64,000 bases of DNA from Streptomyces sp. TRM68367 (GTDB taxonomy: Bacteria; Actinomycetota; Actinomycetes; Streptomycetales; Streptomycetaceae). Location of the stretch: NCBI RefSeq assembly GCF_014495685.1, contig NZ_JACTVI010000002.1, forward strand, positions 67,489 through 131,488. Direction: 5' to 3'. Below the pieces are notes generated by a model. It had not been told where the DNA came from and did no database searches. It saw only the letters and a program-made list of their open reading frames with translations. This document shows positions 44,876 through 52,720 of this stretch, one piece after another (positions within the stretch are counted from its first letter, which is position 1; each line of letters opens with the position of its first letter). Both the position numbers and the translations under genes were made by a program.

Positions 44876-45166
44876 GTGACGTCCTCGGAGATGACCGTCG
44901 GTGATCTCATCGACTTGCTGTCCGCCTGCGACCGGGATGCTCCGGTCCGCCAGGCCATGAACCCGTTCTTTCCGATGGCGCACCGCCTGGCGCAGGTCGT
45001 GCAGTCCGTGGACGAGACCGGCCGCACCGTCGTCTACCTCGCCGAGGGGCGGGACGAGGACGCACAGCTCGGCCATCTGCCGCCCGAGGTCGCCGTCGCC
45101 CTGACGTGGCAGGGCCCCGTCCAGCCGCCCCCGCGTCGCCCCCGCCGCAGTGCCGGCGGCAACTAG
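44876..45166 (+). CDS. small hypothetical protein, 96 aa
   Basis: GTG start after AGGAGG. SEMTVGDLIDLLSACDRDAP with MAHRLAQVVQSVDETGRTVV and YLAEGRDEDAQLGHLPPEVA; mixed alpha/beta, Pro/Arg tail. No family recognised. It lies between two DUF317-type genes and may belong to the same operon. Confidence 0.6.
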   Translation: MTSSEMTVGDLIDLLSACDRDAPVRQAMNPFFPMAHRLAQVVQSVDETGRTVVYLAEGRDEDAQLGHLPPEVAVALTWQGPVQPPPRRPRRSAGGN

Positions 45167-45193
45167 ACCCGCACCGAGCCCTTGGAGGCGCCC

Positions 45194-46000
45194 CTGTACC
45201 CCGACTTCCCGCTCGCCCCGTCCACTCCGCCCGGAGGCCAGCCCGCGTTCTGGGTCGGTCCCCGGCATCTGGCCGGTGACGATGGGCGCCTCTACGACAC
45301 CGTCGCCGACACGCTCGCCGGCCTGGGCTGGACGAGCCTGACGATCGTCCGCGGACGGCACGAGCCCGACGAGGCGCCGGAGGACCGACAGGTCCTGCGC
45401 AGTACCGTCCTGCACATCAGCCCCGACACCCTCCGATGGGCCCAGTGGAGCCTGGCGGACGAGCCGTTCCACCTGGGAGATTTGCCGATCGCCTGGCAGA
45501 TCTCCGCCCGCGCCGAGACGAGCACCCCGCTCGCTCAGTGGTCGGCCTACTTCACCCCCGATGTCCCCGGCGAGGCCGTGGCCGACTTCCTCGTTGCGCT
45601 CGACGCCCGAGACCAGCCCGCCGTGCCGCTCGCTGGCCCCGAGCTGGTCCTCGACGCCGTCGCCGCACACGGCTGGCTCCGCGACATCGACCAGCCCCAC
45701 GTGGCAGCGACGGACCCGACGTTCACCTCGCACATCAGCCTCGGCGAGGTACCGCCCCTCATCCAGGACGTCGACCCGCGCGCCCTGACGACCGAGGCCG
45801 ACGAGGCGGGACCGGTCGGATGGCAGGCATGGGCCGAGCCCGCGCTCGGCGCACCCTGCCTGTGGGCGGCCTCCTTCGGTTCCAGCGTCCCTCACGACCT
45901 CGTGGCAGCCTTCGCCGCCTCCCTCAGCTCGACCGCACCGGTCCTGCGCCGGGTGGTGCCCGAGGCCACCCGGGAGCGACTGCTGCGGGCGCCGGCCTAG
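45194..46000 (+). CDS. DUF317-type plasmid protein, CTG start
   Basis: 268 residues; CTG (CTGTACCCCGAC) six bases after GGAG. A TTG twelve bases upstream is within the ribosome site itself, so the CTG is preferred. DUF317 pattern: FWVGPRHLAGDDG, PIAWQISARAETSTPLAQWS, LWAASFGSSVPHDLVAAFAA. Paralogue of the genes at 32315 and 33753. Confidence 0.65.
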   Translation: MYPDFPLAPSTPPGGQPAFWVGPRHLAGDDGRLYDTVADTLAGLGWTSLTIVRGRHEPDEAPEDRQVLRSTVLHISPDTLRWAQWSLADEPFHLGDLPIAWQISARAETSTPLAQWSAYFTPDVPGEAVADFLVALDARDQPAVPLAGPELVLDAVAAHGWLRDIDQPHVAATDPTFTSHISLGEVPPLIQDVDPRALTTEADEAGPVGWQAWAEPALGAPCLWAASFGSSVPHDLVAAFAASLSSTAPVLRRVVPEATRERLLRAPA

Positions 46001-46030
46001 CGATCGACGGCGCCCCTCAGGCAGACGGAA

Positions 46031-46064
46031 GAAGCCTGGTCCTCCCGAATGGGGGCCGGGCTTC
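46031..46064 (+). terminator. hairpin terminator
   Basis: GAAGCCTGGTCCTCCC and GGGGGCCGGGCTTC pair into a 13-14 bp stem with some G-T pairs and a short loop, 30 bp after the DUF317-type gene. Confidence 0.6.
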
Positions 46065-46314
46065 TGGCATTTCCCTCCGGGCTCGGGTGAGCCATCGAGT
46101 CGGAGGAGGGCGACCCGGGCGACGAGTACAAGGTGTCGGGCCTGCCCGGCATCGGTGATCGCCTCCGGCTCCAAGACGGGGAAGTGGGGTGAAGTGAGGT
46201 CGGCTTGGTGTAGCGGTGGGGATTTCTCAGGTGGTAGCGCCAGCGTCTCAAGCGGGGCAAGGTGGCCACGTTTTGGCGTAGTGGTGCCACATTCCTGTGC
46301 GGCTGAATAGTCGT

Positions 46315-46476
46315 ATGCCTCGAACCGAAGAGAAGCAGCAGCCAGCCCTTGAACTCCGTTGCGGTGGAGTGCACGTCATCGTTCCACGCATCTCGCCCTG
46401 GCTGGTGGCGGCCGTCGTCACGGCCTTCGTCACGACGATGGGGAGTGGACTCGCAGCATGGTTCACATCCCGTTAA
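46315..46476 (+). CDS. small membrane protein, 53 aa
   Basis: ATG-started short frame: PRTEEKQQPALELRCGGVHV, then IVPRIS and the membrane helix WLVAAVVTAFVTTMGSGLAA, ending WFTSR. I recall similar small proteins in Streptomyces genomes. The upstream 140 bp has GTGGCCAC and GTGGTGCCAC repeats. Ends before a strong bidirectional terminator. Role unknown. Confidence 0.65.
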   Translation: MPRTEEKQQPALELRCGGVHVIVPRISPWLVAAVVTAFVTTMGSGLAAWFTSR

Positions 46477-46515
46477 GAACCTGCTGGACCGTGCAGCGTG
46501 GCGAGCCGCACAGCA

Positions 46516-46546
46516 CTGCCCCCCGACCATCTTGGTCGGGGGGCAG
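46516..46546. terminator. bidirectional terminator between convergent genes
   Basis: Perfect 14-bp arms CTGCCCCCCGACCA (46516-46529) and TGGTCGGGGGGCAG (46533-46546) with a TCT loop. It lies 40 bp past the small membrane protein gene and 18 bp past the end of the minus-strand lipoprotein gene, so it can serve both. Confidence 0.85.
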
Positions 46547-46564
46547 CAGTGCGTCGGGGGCCCG

Positions 46565-47263
46565 TCAGCTGGCTGCCGTGGCCTTGGCGAGGGCCTTGCC
46601 GAGGTGGCGGTCGACGAGGGCCGGGGAGCCGGAGATCACCAGCAACAGGCTGCCGTCGCGGATCGCGGTCTGCTTGACCACGGTGCTCCGTCCTCCGGTG
46701 GAGAACGTCAGGAGCTGGCTCCACCGCTCGTCCCCGAGGCCGCGAGGTGCGGGCAGCTTCTGCGAGGCCATGTCGATCGGGGTGCCGCCCGCGACGACCT
46801 GATAGGTCGGGCATCCGGTCATGGCGTCGAAGATCCGGTCGATGCCCTCGGACAGCTTGTTCGCGCTGTCGCTGTACAGCTCCTCCGAGATCTCCGAGGA
46901 GCTGCCGCCGTAGGTGAAGGCCGTCTTCGCCTTGCGCGGGAAGGTGAGCGTGCCGCCGCCGGTTGCCGCGTCGCCGCCCAGCTCGCTCAGGGCCGGGCAG
47001 CCGAAGACGGTGACGTCGTTGTGCTGGGTGGGGCGCTCCGGCTTGCGCAGGTAGCCGCTGCCGAGGTCGCTCTGGTCGAGCAGGCGCGTCTCCAGCGCGG
47101 CCGACGTGAGCGGAGCAGCCTGCTGGGCTGCGTCGGTCGGCTTCCCGGTACGGGCGGAGGCGGCGGTGTCGGGCTTGGTGCCGGTGGTGTCGGTGGAGCA
47201 GGCGGGCACGGCGAGGAGGGCGGCGGTGATGCCGAGGACGGTGGTGGCGACGCGAACGCGCAT
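46565..47263 (-). CDS. lipoprotein with PknH-like sensor-type domain
   Basis: 232 residues. Signal with lipobox VPAC (Cys at about 22), a Thr/Ala/Gln linker, and a globular domain from about residue 55 (DLGSGYLRKPERPTQHNDVT, DAMTGCPTYQVVAGG, QTAIRDGSLLLVISGSPALV) whose layout resembles the extracellular PknH-type sensor domains of actinobacteria. Cys in FGCPAL and GCPTY may pair. Exact ligand unknown. Confidence 0.65.
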   Translation of the reverse strand: MRVRVATTVLGITAALLAVPACSTDTTGTKPDTAASARTGKPTDAAQQAAPLTSAALETRLLDQSDLGSGYLRKPERPTQHNDVTVFGCPALSELGGDAATGGGTLTFPRKAKTAFTYGGSSSEISEELYSDSANKLSEGIDRIFDAMTGCPTYQVVAGGTPIDMASQKLPAPRGLGDERWSQLLTFSTGGRSTVVKQTAIRDGSLLLVISGSPALVDRHLGKALAKATAAS

Positions 47264-47342
47264 GACGGAACTGACCCCTTGGTGCTAGGCGACGGGTGGT
47301 CAGTGCGGGCCCGCGGGCCCGGTGGGGTCGTAGGAGTGGGGG

Positions 47343-47786
47343 TCAGTGCCCGAGGTGTCGCAGGCAGTCCTCGAACGTGGCGTGCGTCGCGTCCGCCGGC
47401 CCGGAGTTCCGGTTGAACCAGGCGGTGTCGAGGCGGGTCTCCTGCTGCTGGTGTCCGGCCCGGCACCGCAACCAGATCTGGCCGCCGGTGGAGAGGATGA
47501 GCCAGCCCCGGTACGCGCCGCACTCGGAGCAGGCGACCATCTCACCGTCGAGGACGAGCGGCTGCTTCCACGGCATCATCGTGCCGTCGAGCTGGTCGTG
47601 GCTGGGCACCCGCAGCTCCGGCGGAAGGAAGTCGTCCACCACGGTGGTCGGCTCGGTGCGCTCCGCCTCGGCCGGCGGCACCCCGAACCCGGGCGGGACC
47701 TGGTTCTGCAGCCGCGCATGCAGCTCGGCGAACTGGCGTTGTGCCTCGCTGGGCTGCTTGGTCCGGCGGCGTATTCGGTGAAACAC
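47343..47786 (-). CDS. zinc-ribbon-like hypothetical protein
   Basis: 147 residues from GTG. The segment VACSECGAYRGWLI ... WLRCRAGHQQQE has the CxxC ... C ... H pattern of a small zinc ribbon; a further C in EDCLRHLGH. N-terminal basic/Gln-rich helix. Position downstream of the relaxase gene, with its own possible role in mobilization, is only suggestive. Confidence 0.55.
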   Translation of the reverse strand: MFHRIRRRTKQPSEAQRQFAELHARLQNQVPPGFGVPPAEAERTEPTTVVDDFLPPELRVPSHDQLDGTMMPWKQPLVLDGEMVACSECGAYRGWLILSTGGQIWLRCRAGHQQQETRLDTAWFNRNSGPADATHATFEDCLRHLGH

Positions 47787-47849
47787 CCGGGCGTCCTCCT
47801 TTGCCTCGTCCTGCTCGCTTCATGATCGTGTCCTACGCCCCCGGCGGTT

Positions 47850-48197
47850 TCAATTCACAAAGTCCACAGTCGCCTTCGCGCAGGTCACAAGGCATCTCCT
47901 CGCTCGGGGCAGGGGATGACGAGTTGGCCACGGAGCGTGTCTCCGAACGGCGGGGTGACGTTCCCAGGGTGTGCCCGAACGCACCTCGTGCTCTCCGGCC
48001 GTCCACCTCCGCGGCGCCGGCTGGCTCGACTCGGGGCACCTGCGCCACTCCCTTCCCTCCTGTGTGCGCACCCGTGCTCGCGCTCCGCAGCGTGGGCCCG
48101 CACGCCGCCGGGGGCCGTCGTGGCGTACGGCCATGCCGTGGGCCGCGAGCGCGGCTGTGGCGGTCTCCTTGCTCTTGGTGGTGCGCTGAGACTGCAC
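47850..48197 (-). CDS. uncertain small basic protein
   Basis: 115-residue frame starting at GTG 17 bases after the relaxase stop. The head SQRTTKSKETATAALAAHGM looks like the start of a DNA-associated basic protein, but the rest is Arg-rich and could be non-coding. No RBS of strength. Otherwise the stretch 47787-48214 holds no gene. Confidence 0.3.
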   Translation of the reverse strand: MQSQRTTKSKETATAALAAHGMAVRHDGPRRRAGPRCGARARVRTQEGREWRRCPESSQPAPRRWTAGEHEVRSGTPWERHPAVRRHAPWPTRHPLPRARRCLVTCAKATVDFVN

Positions 48198-48214
48198 TCA
48201 GGCACTCGGCATGC

Positions 48215-49957
48215 TCACCGGGTCTTGCCCGATGTCTCCTCCCCGCTGCGGCGCCTGCCGGGCGAGTTGGGGCGGGTCGCCGTTCTGGGCGTCGAGGACC
48301 CACGGCGCCCTGTGGTGCCGTTCTCGGACTGGATCGAGGAGTCGGCGGGCAGATCGGCCGTCCGCCGCAGCCGCCATACCAGCACGTCGCTCATCGAGTC
48401 CGCGGTGTCGAGTTCGCGGCGCCCTGCGGCGGCGGACAGGATGGCGGCCGGGTCGTGGCCGGCGGCTTCGGCGTCCGCGATGGTCGCGGCCAGGGCGTAC
48501 CAGCCGGGCTCGGCGAGGATCTGCTCGGCGAGTTGGGGCAGCGTTTCGCGCAGCAGCACGGTCTGCCGCTGGAGCACCGGCCGGCTCAGACGTTGGCCTC
48601 GCTGGTAGAGCACGCCGAGCGGCTCGGCGGCGGCGGCCTGGTAGGCGGTGCGCAGGTGCTCGGCGGCCTGGGCGGCGGCTTCGGCCTGCTGGGCGTGGCC
48701 CTTTCTCGCGTGCCAGTGGGCGGCGGCGGTGATGAGGAAGAACAGCATGTCGATCGCCATCGCGGTGGTGGCACCGTCCTCGCCCCGGCCGAGGGCGGGG
48801 CCGCCGTGGACGAGTTCGCGGGCGGCCTGCCGCAGGGCTCGGTCGTGCCCGCGTACGGCGCGTACGTGGGAGCGGGAGGCACGCTCGAACGCTGTTGCGG
48901 CGTCTCGCAGTTCGCGGCGGGTGTGTGCGGCGGAGGTCTTCGCGAGCGCGTCCAGGACCTCGCCGGCGGCGGCGATGTGGGCGGCGGCGACCGCGTCGTC
49001 GCCGTGCTCGACGATGAGCACGGCCTGCCATGCGGCCGATGCCGTCCTGCGGCGGGCGGAGGCCGGGGTGCCGGGCCCCGTACGGACCGTGTCCTCCTGC
49101 CGTGGAGTCGGATCGGTCCCGGTGTCGCCGGACCAGCGCTCCCGGATGCGGGGCAGCGACAAGTCGGGGGCCAGGCGCGCGCCGGGGTAGAACACCGGCT
49201 CGCCGTCCTTGTTTAGGTCGTCGGGGAGGGCGACCTTGTATCCGAGAAGGTCTCCAGAGGGCGCGGCGCGCTTACGGATCAGGAGGCCGGCGGCGGCGAG
49301 CCGGTCGAAGAACTCCTCGTCACTCCTCGCACCGGACACCGCGCGCCGTACCGTCTCGCGCAGCTCCTCGCGGGCGGTGCGCTCGCGACCCTGGCGTTCG
49401 GCCTTGTGCCGTTCGGCACTGGTGGGCCGCTGTGCGGCGGTGCCGTCGCCGGGGGCGACCTGCCGGAGCCCGAGTTCCTTCTCGATGAGACGGGCTTCGG
49501 CCTGCGCCCGTTTACCGGATCGGTGGTGGTCGGGGCGTCGGCCGTCTTCGCGCACGAGGGTGGCAACGATGTGGATGTGGTCGTCAGCGTGCCGCACGGC
49601 GGCCCAGCGGCAGCCCGCGCCGTCGCGCGGGTCGATCCCTGTGGCGGCGACGATGCGACGCGCGATGTCCGCCCACTGGTCGTCGGTCAGGATCGGGTCG
49701 TCGGGCGCAGCACGCACCGAGCAGTGCCACACGTGCTTGTCGGGGCGTTGATCCGCGGCAAGGAGATGGAGGGGCTGGTCGAGCAGCTGCCCGAGATCCT
49801 TCTTGGTAGCTGTCGCATCGCGTCCGGGGTCAGGCGACATGCCGTCGAAGGAGGCGACGAGATGTGGATCGACGTGTTCCTCGTGGGTTCCCTTGCCGTA
49901 GAGGTAGTACAGCAGGCCCAGGGTGTGGCTGCCCTGCTTGTGGATCTGTGGAATCAA
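48215..49957 (-). CDS. MobP-type relaxase
   Basis: 580 residues. The metal-binding relaxase motif is HADDHIHIV (residues 123-131, His-rich motif III), with HVWHCSVRAAPDD before it (HV-H motif II) and catalytic Tyr candidates Y17/Y18/Y20 in LLYYLYGKG (motif I). The family nicks oriT and is carried into the recipient. The C-terminal 300 residues are helical with a possible membrane-affine stretch (MAIDMLFFLITAAAHW). Its start overlaps the MobC stop by four bases. Confidence 0.85.
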   Translation of the reverse strand: MIPQIHKQGSHTLGLLYYLYGKGTHEEHVDPHLVASFDGMSPDPGRDATATKKDLGQLLDQPLHLLAADQRPDKHVWHCSVRAAPDDPILTDDQWADIARRIVAATGIDPRDGAGCRWAAVRHADDHIHIVATLVREDGRRPDHHRSGKRAQAEARLIEKELGLRQVAPGDGTAAQRPTSAERHKAERQGRERTAREELRETVRRAVSGARSDEEFFDRLAAAGLLIRKRAAPSGDLLGYKVALPDDLNKDGEPVFYPGARLAPDLSLPRIRERWSGDTGTDPTPRQEDTVRTGPGTPASARRRTASAAWQAVLIVEHGDDAVAAAHIAAAGEVLDALAKTSAAHTRRELRDAATAFERASRSHVRAVRGHDRALRQAARELVHGGPALGRGEDGATTAMAIDMLFFLITAAAHWHARKGHAQQAEAAAQAAEHLRTAYQAAAAEPLGVLYQRGQRLSRPVLQRQTVLLRETLPQLAEQILAEPGWYALAATIADAEAAGHDPAAILSAAAGRRELDTADSMSDVLVWRLRRTADLPADSSIQSENGTTGRRGSSTPRTATRPNSPGRRRSGEETSGKTR

Positions 49958-50571
49958 GGCGCCTCGTCTGCCTGCCGGTTGGCTACCTTGTCGGCAGCCA
50001 TCCTCACCGCGTCGGCCGCCCGGTGGACGTCGGCCATCACCTGGGTCAGCTGGGGAACGTCACCGCCGGAGTTGAGGATCTTGGCGGCTTGATTGAGGTT
50101 GCTGCCGGCCCAGCCGAGCTGCCGCCTCATCGCGAACAGTTCGGTGAGCACGTCGCGTTCGGTGGCGATGGCGACGGCGGTACGGGACTGGTCGCTGGCC
50201 ACGGCTAGTCCGGCGTAGGCGAGGAACCCCGCCACGCTCATACCGGCGGCGTCTGCTCCGGCCTGGATGAGAGCGAGTTCGGACGGGTTGAGGCGGACGC
50301 TGTGCGCGCGACGCTGCTTCTTGTCGCGCGGACGCGCTCGCCCCTTCGGCCGCCCCTTGTGGGCGGCTTTTGGCTGCGATCCGCCCTCGGTCGCAGCCTT
50401 CCCGACTGGCGCCCCCTGGTGCCAGTCGGGCCCCGCCTCCCCAGGGGCGGGGACGGGTTCGGACACTGCCCCCTCGGGGGAGTGTCCGAACCTCCATCTT
50501 GCTCGCCCCGAGACCGAGTTGGAGTCGCGAGCAGGTTCCGGGGTGGTGCCGTTCTGGGTGGGGTTCGTCAT
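49954..50571 (-). CDS. MobC-like relaxosome accessory protein
   Basis: 205 residues. The C-terminal 120 residues match MobC: RRAHSVRLNPSELALIQAGA then RQLGWAGSNLNQAAKILNSG, the LGxxxNNLNQ-type block. MobC binds oriT with the relaxase. The N-terminal 75 residues (Pro/Gly/Lys-rich) are encoded by DNA containing five successive hairpins, so this part of the gene may be doubling as the origin of transfer or a regulatory element. ATG at 50571. Confidence 0.8.
   Translation of the reverse strand: MTNPTQNGTTPEPARDSNSVSGRARWRFGHSPEGAVSEPVPAPGEAGPDWHQGAPVGKAATEGGSQPKAAHKGRPKGRARPRDKKQRRAHSVRLNPSELALIQAGADAAGMSVAGFLAYAGLAVASDQSRTAVAIATERDVLTELFAMRRQLGWAGSNLNQAAKILNSGGDVPQLTQVMADVHRAADAVRMAADKVANRQADEAP
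50349..50492. repeat. array of five consecutive hairpins, candidate oriT
   Basis: (1) GCCGCCC/GGGCGGC, 50349-50367, followed by TTTT; (2) GGCTGCGA/TCGCAGCC, 50372-50398; (3) CCCGACTGGC/GCCAGTCGGG, 50401-50430; (4) CCCCGCC/GGCGGGG, 50431-50452; (5) GGTTCGGACAC/GTGTCCGAACC, 50456-50492 with further inner pairing. All arms are perfect. The array lies inside the 5' part of mobC. Closely packed inverted repeats next to a relaxase gene are expected of an oriT; a nick site is not identified. Confidence 0.6.
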
Positions 50572-50804
50572 CGGTTTTCGGGCCTCATGGTGCGGGTGCG
50601 GTGCTGGATGGTCGCGGCCAGCGCGAGGACGTCGGCCGGTCCCAGGAGGACGCGGACGGGTCCGCCGGGCCGGTCCTGGACGAGCCACTGGCCGTTCGGC
50701 GTGAGGACGGCGGCGTGCAGGAGTCGCCGGCGGACCAAGACGTCCGCCCAGGCGCTGGCCTCAGCGGCGTTGGGCTCGGATGAACGAGGGAGACGCGGAA
50801 TCAC
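50568..50804 (-). CDS. small hypothetical protein, 78 aa
   Basis: GTG start after AAGGAGG, chosen over an upstream ATG for this site. IPRLPRSSEPNAAEASAWAD, RRRLLHAAVLTPNGQWLVQD, VRVLLGPADVLALAATIQHR: mixed alpha/beta. Overlaps the mobC start. Likely part of the mobilization operon; function unknown. Confidence 0.6.
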   Translation of the reverse strand: MIPRLPRSSEPNAAEASAWADVLVRRRLLHAAVLTPNGQWLVQDRPGGPVRVLLGPADVLALAATIQHRTRTMRPENR

Positions 50805-50891
50805 GGCTTGCCTCCTTAAGCGGGGCGGTGGCCCGGCACGGAGCCGGGCCACCCGTTGCGGATAGGGGCGTTGAGCTGGGGCTTTGACGAT

Positions 50892-51083
50892 TCAGCCGCA
50901 CTCGGGGCAGCGCCCGACGTGGCTGTTGAGCGCCCGGGCCATCCGCTGCTTCGTCGAGGCAGCCTGCTTTGCGCTGGACTTCGCCGCCGGCCTGCCCTCG
51001 TGCCGCTTGGAGTGGGCGAGCATGAAGCCGATCTCCCGCTCGTACTCCGCACGGACGGTGTCGAACTGGTGGCAGGTCTTCAT
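50892..51083 (-). CDS. small basic protein, 63 aa
   Basis: MKTCHQFDTVRAEYEREIGF then LAHSKRHEGRPAAKSSAKQA and NSHVGRCPECG; the CPECG end and early TCH suggest one zinc site. The start overlaps the stop of the membrane protein gene (ATGA). Possibly DNA-associated. Confidence 0.55.
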   Translation of the reverse strand: MKTCHQFDTVRAEYEREIGFMLAHSKRHEGRPAAKSSAKQAASTKQRMARALNSHVGRCPECG

Positions 51084-52720
51084 CGGGCGGTGCTCCTTGT
51101 CTTCGTGGTGTCGTCGCTCCGCAGTTCCTGGAGGACGAGGCTCAGCCGGTCGTTCCGGCCGCCCTTCAGGCCCTCGCGGCGGAGGATCTCCCGCAGCTGG
51201 ACCCGGGTGACGGACTCGTTGCCGTCCCGTTCGAGCAGGGCGGGGACGTGGGGGCGGACCTGCTGGACGAGCTGGTCCACCGACTGCTCCGGCTCGCGTG
51301 GCGGGCGCTGTGTCTGCGGGGTGCGGGACCGGCCGCGCTTCCCCTTGTTCTTCGTCCTGGTCTTCGAGGTCGTCTTCCGCCGGAGGGGGACCTTGTGTCC
51401 CCGGTCCCCGGTGGGCTCGGTCCCCGTGTCGGTGTCGGTCGGTCCCCGGTCCCCGGTGGGCTCGGTCCCCGTGTCGGTGTCGGTCGGTCCCCGGTCCCCG
51501 GTGGGCTCGGTCCCCGACTCGGCGGCGCTCGGTCCCCGACGTGAATCAGGGTCCTGAGCAGGCACTTCTCGCGTCAGGCGCTCAGTCCCCACGCCTCGGA
51601 CGTCCCCCTCCGAGGCTTCCGGATTGGCGGGACCGGTCCCCGGGACCGCGCCTGCTTCTGGGGCCTCGGTCCCCGCCCCGGTCCCCGCGTTCTCGCCTTT
51701 GGTCCCCGCGCCTGCCGACGCCTTCGAGTCCGCAAGCTCGGGGACCGGTCCCCTAGGGGCGCTCGGTCCCGTGCCCCCGTCCGACTCGTCGGGACCGTGG
51801 GGACCGGCTGCGGGGACCGGCGCCTTCGAGGCCGACTGCGAGGGGACCGTGGCTGCCGTTGCGGTGCTCTGCACCGGGGACCAGGGCGAGGGCAGCGGGA
51901 CCGTAGCGAGCGCGAGTGCGTGCCGGCGGGCGGCGAGCTGGTCGAGCAGGTTCGCGCGCTGGAGCGGGTCGGTGCCGACCGAGGCCCTGCCGACCGCCTT
52001 CGACAGGCGCCGAGTGAGCCGCCGGCCGCGCCAGCTCCGCTGCTGCTCGGGTGTGCGCTCGGCGAGGCGGGCGGCGAGGGCGACCGCGCGGGTGGTGGCC
52101 CGGTCTCGGGTGATCTGTGCGGCGTCGCGGTCTCGCGCGGCGATGCCGAGGCGGGACAGGAGACGCTCGCGTGCCTCCCGGCCCAGGACGGCGATCAGTC
52201 CGTGGGAGGCGGCGCCCGGGGTGCGCAGGCGCAGCTCGATCCCCATCGCGAGGTGCCACAGCATCGCCGCCATGACCGGTCCGACGAAGGCCCGGACTGT
52301 GCCGCCGATAGGACCGCTCTCGGCGTAGGCGGGGATCACCTGCACTCCGGTGATCACCCAGACCAGGGTGCCCGGCAGACCGGGGGCACCCTGAGTGGCC
52401 AGATTCTGGCGTGCCATCAGCGCGGTCGCGAAGAGCGCCAGCTCGGCCGCGGCGAACATGCCGGCCCGCTCGGCGGTGCCGGCCATGTCGAGGTAGTCGG
52501 CCGCGAAGCGCCACGAGGTGTCGGCGCTGTAGGCGGTGCAGCCGAGGGCGGCAAGGGCAGCGACCTTGACCGCCGGACCGCCGAGACGTTTCTGCGGGCG
52601 CGTACCCCGGCGCCGGATCGTCCAGGCGACCAGCACCACCACCAGCACGGCGGGCACGCTGGCGGCGAGGAGGAGAGGGAGGTCCGGATCGGCGCTGAGG
52701 GCCAGGACGGGGTGGGTCAT
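51080..52720 (-). CDS. Spd-like membrane protein with 15-residue repeats
   Basis: 546 residues. The first 150 carry about four hydrophobic helices (LLLAASVPAVLVVVLVAWTI, AALAALGCTAYSADTSWRFA, GMFAAAELALFATALMARQN, GTVRAFVGPVMAAMLWHLAM), as in Spd/DUF2637-type plasmid transfer proteins. A Pro/Thr/Gly-rich middle contains GTEPTGDRGPTDTDT repeated. The C-terminus (VDQLVQQVRPHVPALLERDG then VTRVQLREILRREGLKGGRN) looks like an HTH. This could link membrane and DNA. Overlaps the WhiB-like gene by four bases. Confidence 0.65.
   Translation of the reverse strand: MTHPVLALSADPDLPLLLAASVPAVLVVVLVAWTIRRRGTRPQKRLGGPAVKVAALAALGCTAYSADTSWRFAADYLDMAGTAERAGMFAAAELALFATALMARQNLATQGAPGLPGTLVWVITGVQVIPAYAESGPIGGTVRAFVGPVMAAMLWHLAMGIELRLRTPGAASHGLIAVLGREARERLLSRLGIAARDRDAAQITRDRATTRAVALAARLAERTPEQQRSWRGRRLTRRLSKAVGRASVGTDPLQRANLLDQLAARRHALALATVPLPSPWSPVQSTATAATVPSQSASKAPVPAAGPHGPDESDGGTGPSAPRGPVPELADSKASAGAGTKGENAGTGAGTEAPEAGAVPGTGPANPEASEGDVRGVGTERLTREVPAQDPDSRRGPSAAESGTEPTGDRGPTDTDTGTEPTGDRGPTDTDTGTEPTGDRGHKVPLRRKTTSKTRTKNKGKRGRSRTPQTQRPPREPEQSVDQLVQQVRPHVPALLERDGNESVTRVQLREILRREGLKGGRNDRLSLVLQELRSDDTTKTRSTAR
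51396..51530. repeat. 45-bp tandem repeat, about three copies
   Basis: GGTGGGCTCGGTCCCCG recurs at 51410, 51455 and 51500, i.e. a 45-bp period, encoding GTEPTGDRGPTDTDT in the Spd-like protein. In-frame repeats of this kind can expand or contract. Confidence 0.8.

Noticed and set aside
50349..50371. GC hairpin followed by TTTT as a terminator
   Set aside because: It lies inside the mobC coding sequence on the opposite strand and is one of five hairpins, so a simple terminator does not explain it.
51396..51530. CRISPR-like repeat array
   Set aside because: The 45-bp units are adjacent and in frame within a gene, with no unique spacers.
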